Of a stretch of 64,000 bases of DNA, positions 63,597 through 64,000 are shown one piece after another. The stretch covers positions 2,263,521-2,327,520 of the forward strand of contig OZ025284.1 of NCBI GenBank assembly GCA_964019165.1. Reading direction: 5' to 3'. Each line of letters starts with the position of its first letter. The first letter of the stretch is position 1. A model generated the notes under the pieces. It ran no database searches, had not been told where the DNA came from, and saw only the letters and a program-made list of their open reading frames with translations. The stretch is from Mastigias papua (Eukaryota; Cnidaria; Scyphozoa; Rhizostomeae; Mastigiidae). The position numbers and the translations under genes were made by a program.

Positions 63597-64000
63597 CTAC
63601 AAATAAAATGTAACAAAAGGTTGATAAACAATGAATTTCAGGGGCATGATAATGTCAAAGGTAAAAGAGAATTCTGCAATACCATGTTCTCCCCAATGAG
63701 GGCTCCTTTTCCAATGAGCATCCCCATTCTGAGCAAAATTTTGAATGAGCACCCCTCTCCAATGAGCCCCCAACCAAAAGTATAATGATTACAGTAAATA
63801 TTACACATAACAAATAATGACTTGTATGTAATTATTATTTGTGAAAAATCAAATGATCATTTATATTTTAAACTTTTCATTAAATATGTGGATTCCTTTT
63901 GAATGAGAACTCCATCTCCAATGAGCACCCCTCTCAAATGAGTGTCCCTGTCTAATGAACCCCTCTGTAGCCGAAGCCGAAACCTACAAGAACATGTCTG
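63597..64000. repeat. Right edge: clustered AATGAGCACCCC-type repeats
   Basis: Two groups (63690-63775 and 63896-63965) hold about nine loose copies of AATGAGCACCCCTCTCC-like units around an AT-rich spacer. They lie in the TMEM129 intron upstream of the 63407 exon. No coding sequence is seen. Confidence 0.6.

Overview
This 64 kb window reads as nuclear DNA of an invertebrate animal. Genes are split by many introns with GT...AG borders, several predicted proteins belong to metazoan families (a DOK-type PH-PTB adaptor, TMEM129, SUPV3L1), and the AT-rich DNA between exons is full of (TA)n and (GAT)n microsatellites, short inverted-repeat elements, a LINE and old retroposon debris. The LINE, whose first ORF carries an SGNH hydrolase, fits a cnidarian or other early-branching or marine invertebrate, but the species cannot be fixed from the sequence alone.

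Layout. 1-1.1 kb: two minus-strand exons of a gene that leaves the window on the left, possibly an M17-type aminopeptidase N-terminus. 1.1-9.4 kb: no gene seen; repeats. 9.4-10.6 kb: an intronless FERM-domain protein on the minus strand. 12.6-38.4 kb: SUPV3L1 (SUV3 mitochondrial RNA/DNA helicase) on the minus strand, rebuilt here as 17 exons with matching phases (2106 nt, 701 aa). Its intron 4 holds a near-complete LINE in the same orientation (about 26.9-31.7 kb), with an intact endonuclease/reverse transcriptase ORF and an ORF1 broken by one in-frame amber codon. 38.4-40.1 kb: intergenic DNA shared by SUPV3L1 and the divergent plus-strand gene. 40.1-50.8 kb: a DOK-like PH-PTB adaptor in four exons (2196 nt, 731 aa). 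50.8-57.5 kb: no intact gene; short inverted-repeat elements and a hAT transposase tail relic. 57.5-58.1 kb: an intronless multi-membrane-segment protein that may be AIG1/ADTRP-like. 58.9-59.4 kb: a decayed LINE 3' end with an AT tail. 60.0-63.6 kb: the last three exons of TMEM129 (an ER E3 ubiquitin ligase), minus strand, with its 5' part not found in the window.

The host genes are unrelated housekeeping or signalling genes and do not form a functional cluster. The most unusual content is mobile: the intronic LINE with its ORF1 amber codon and ORF1/ORF2 overlap, and a family of roughly 150-390 bp elements with ACACACTTTT-like ends and TTAAGAATA-rich arms that recurs across both gene and intergenic regions. 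Exon borders were read by eye from homology, splice consensus and phase; no alignment or transcript data were available.
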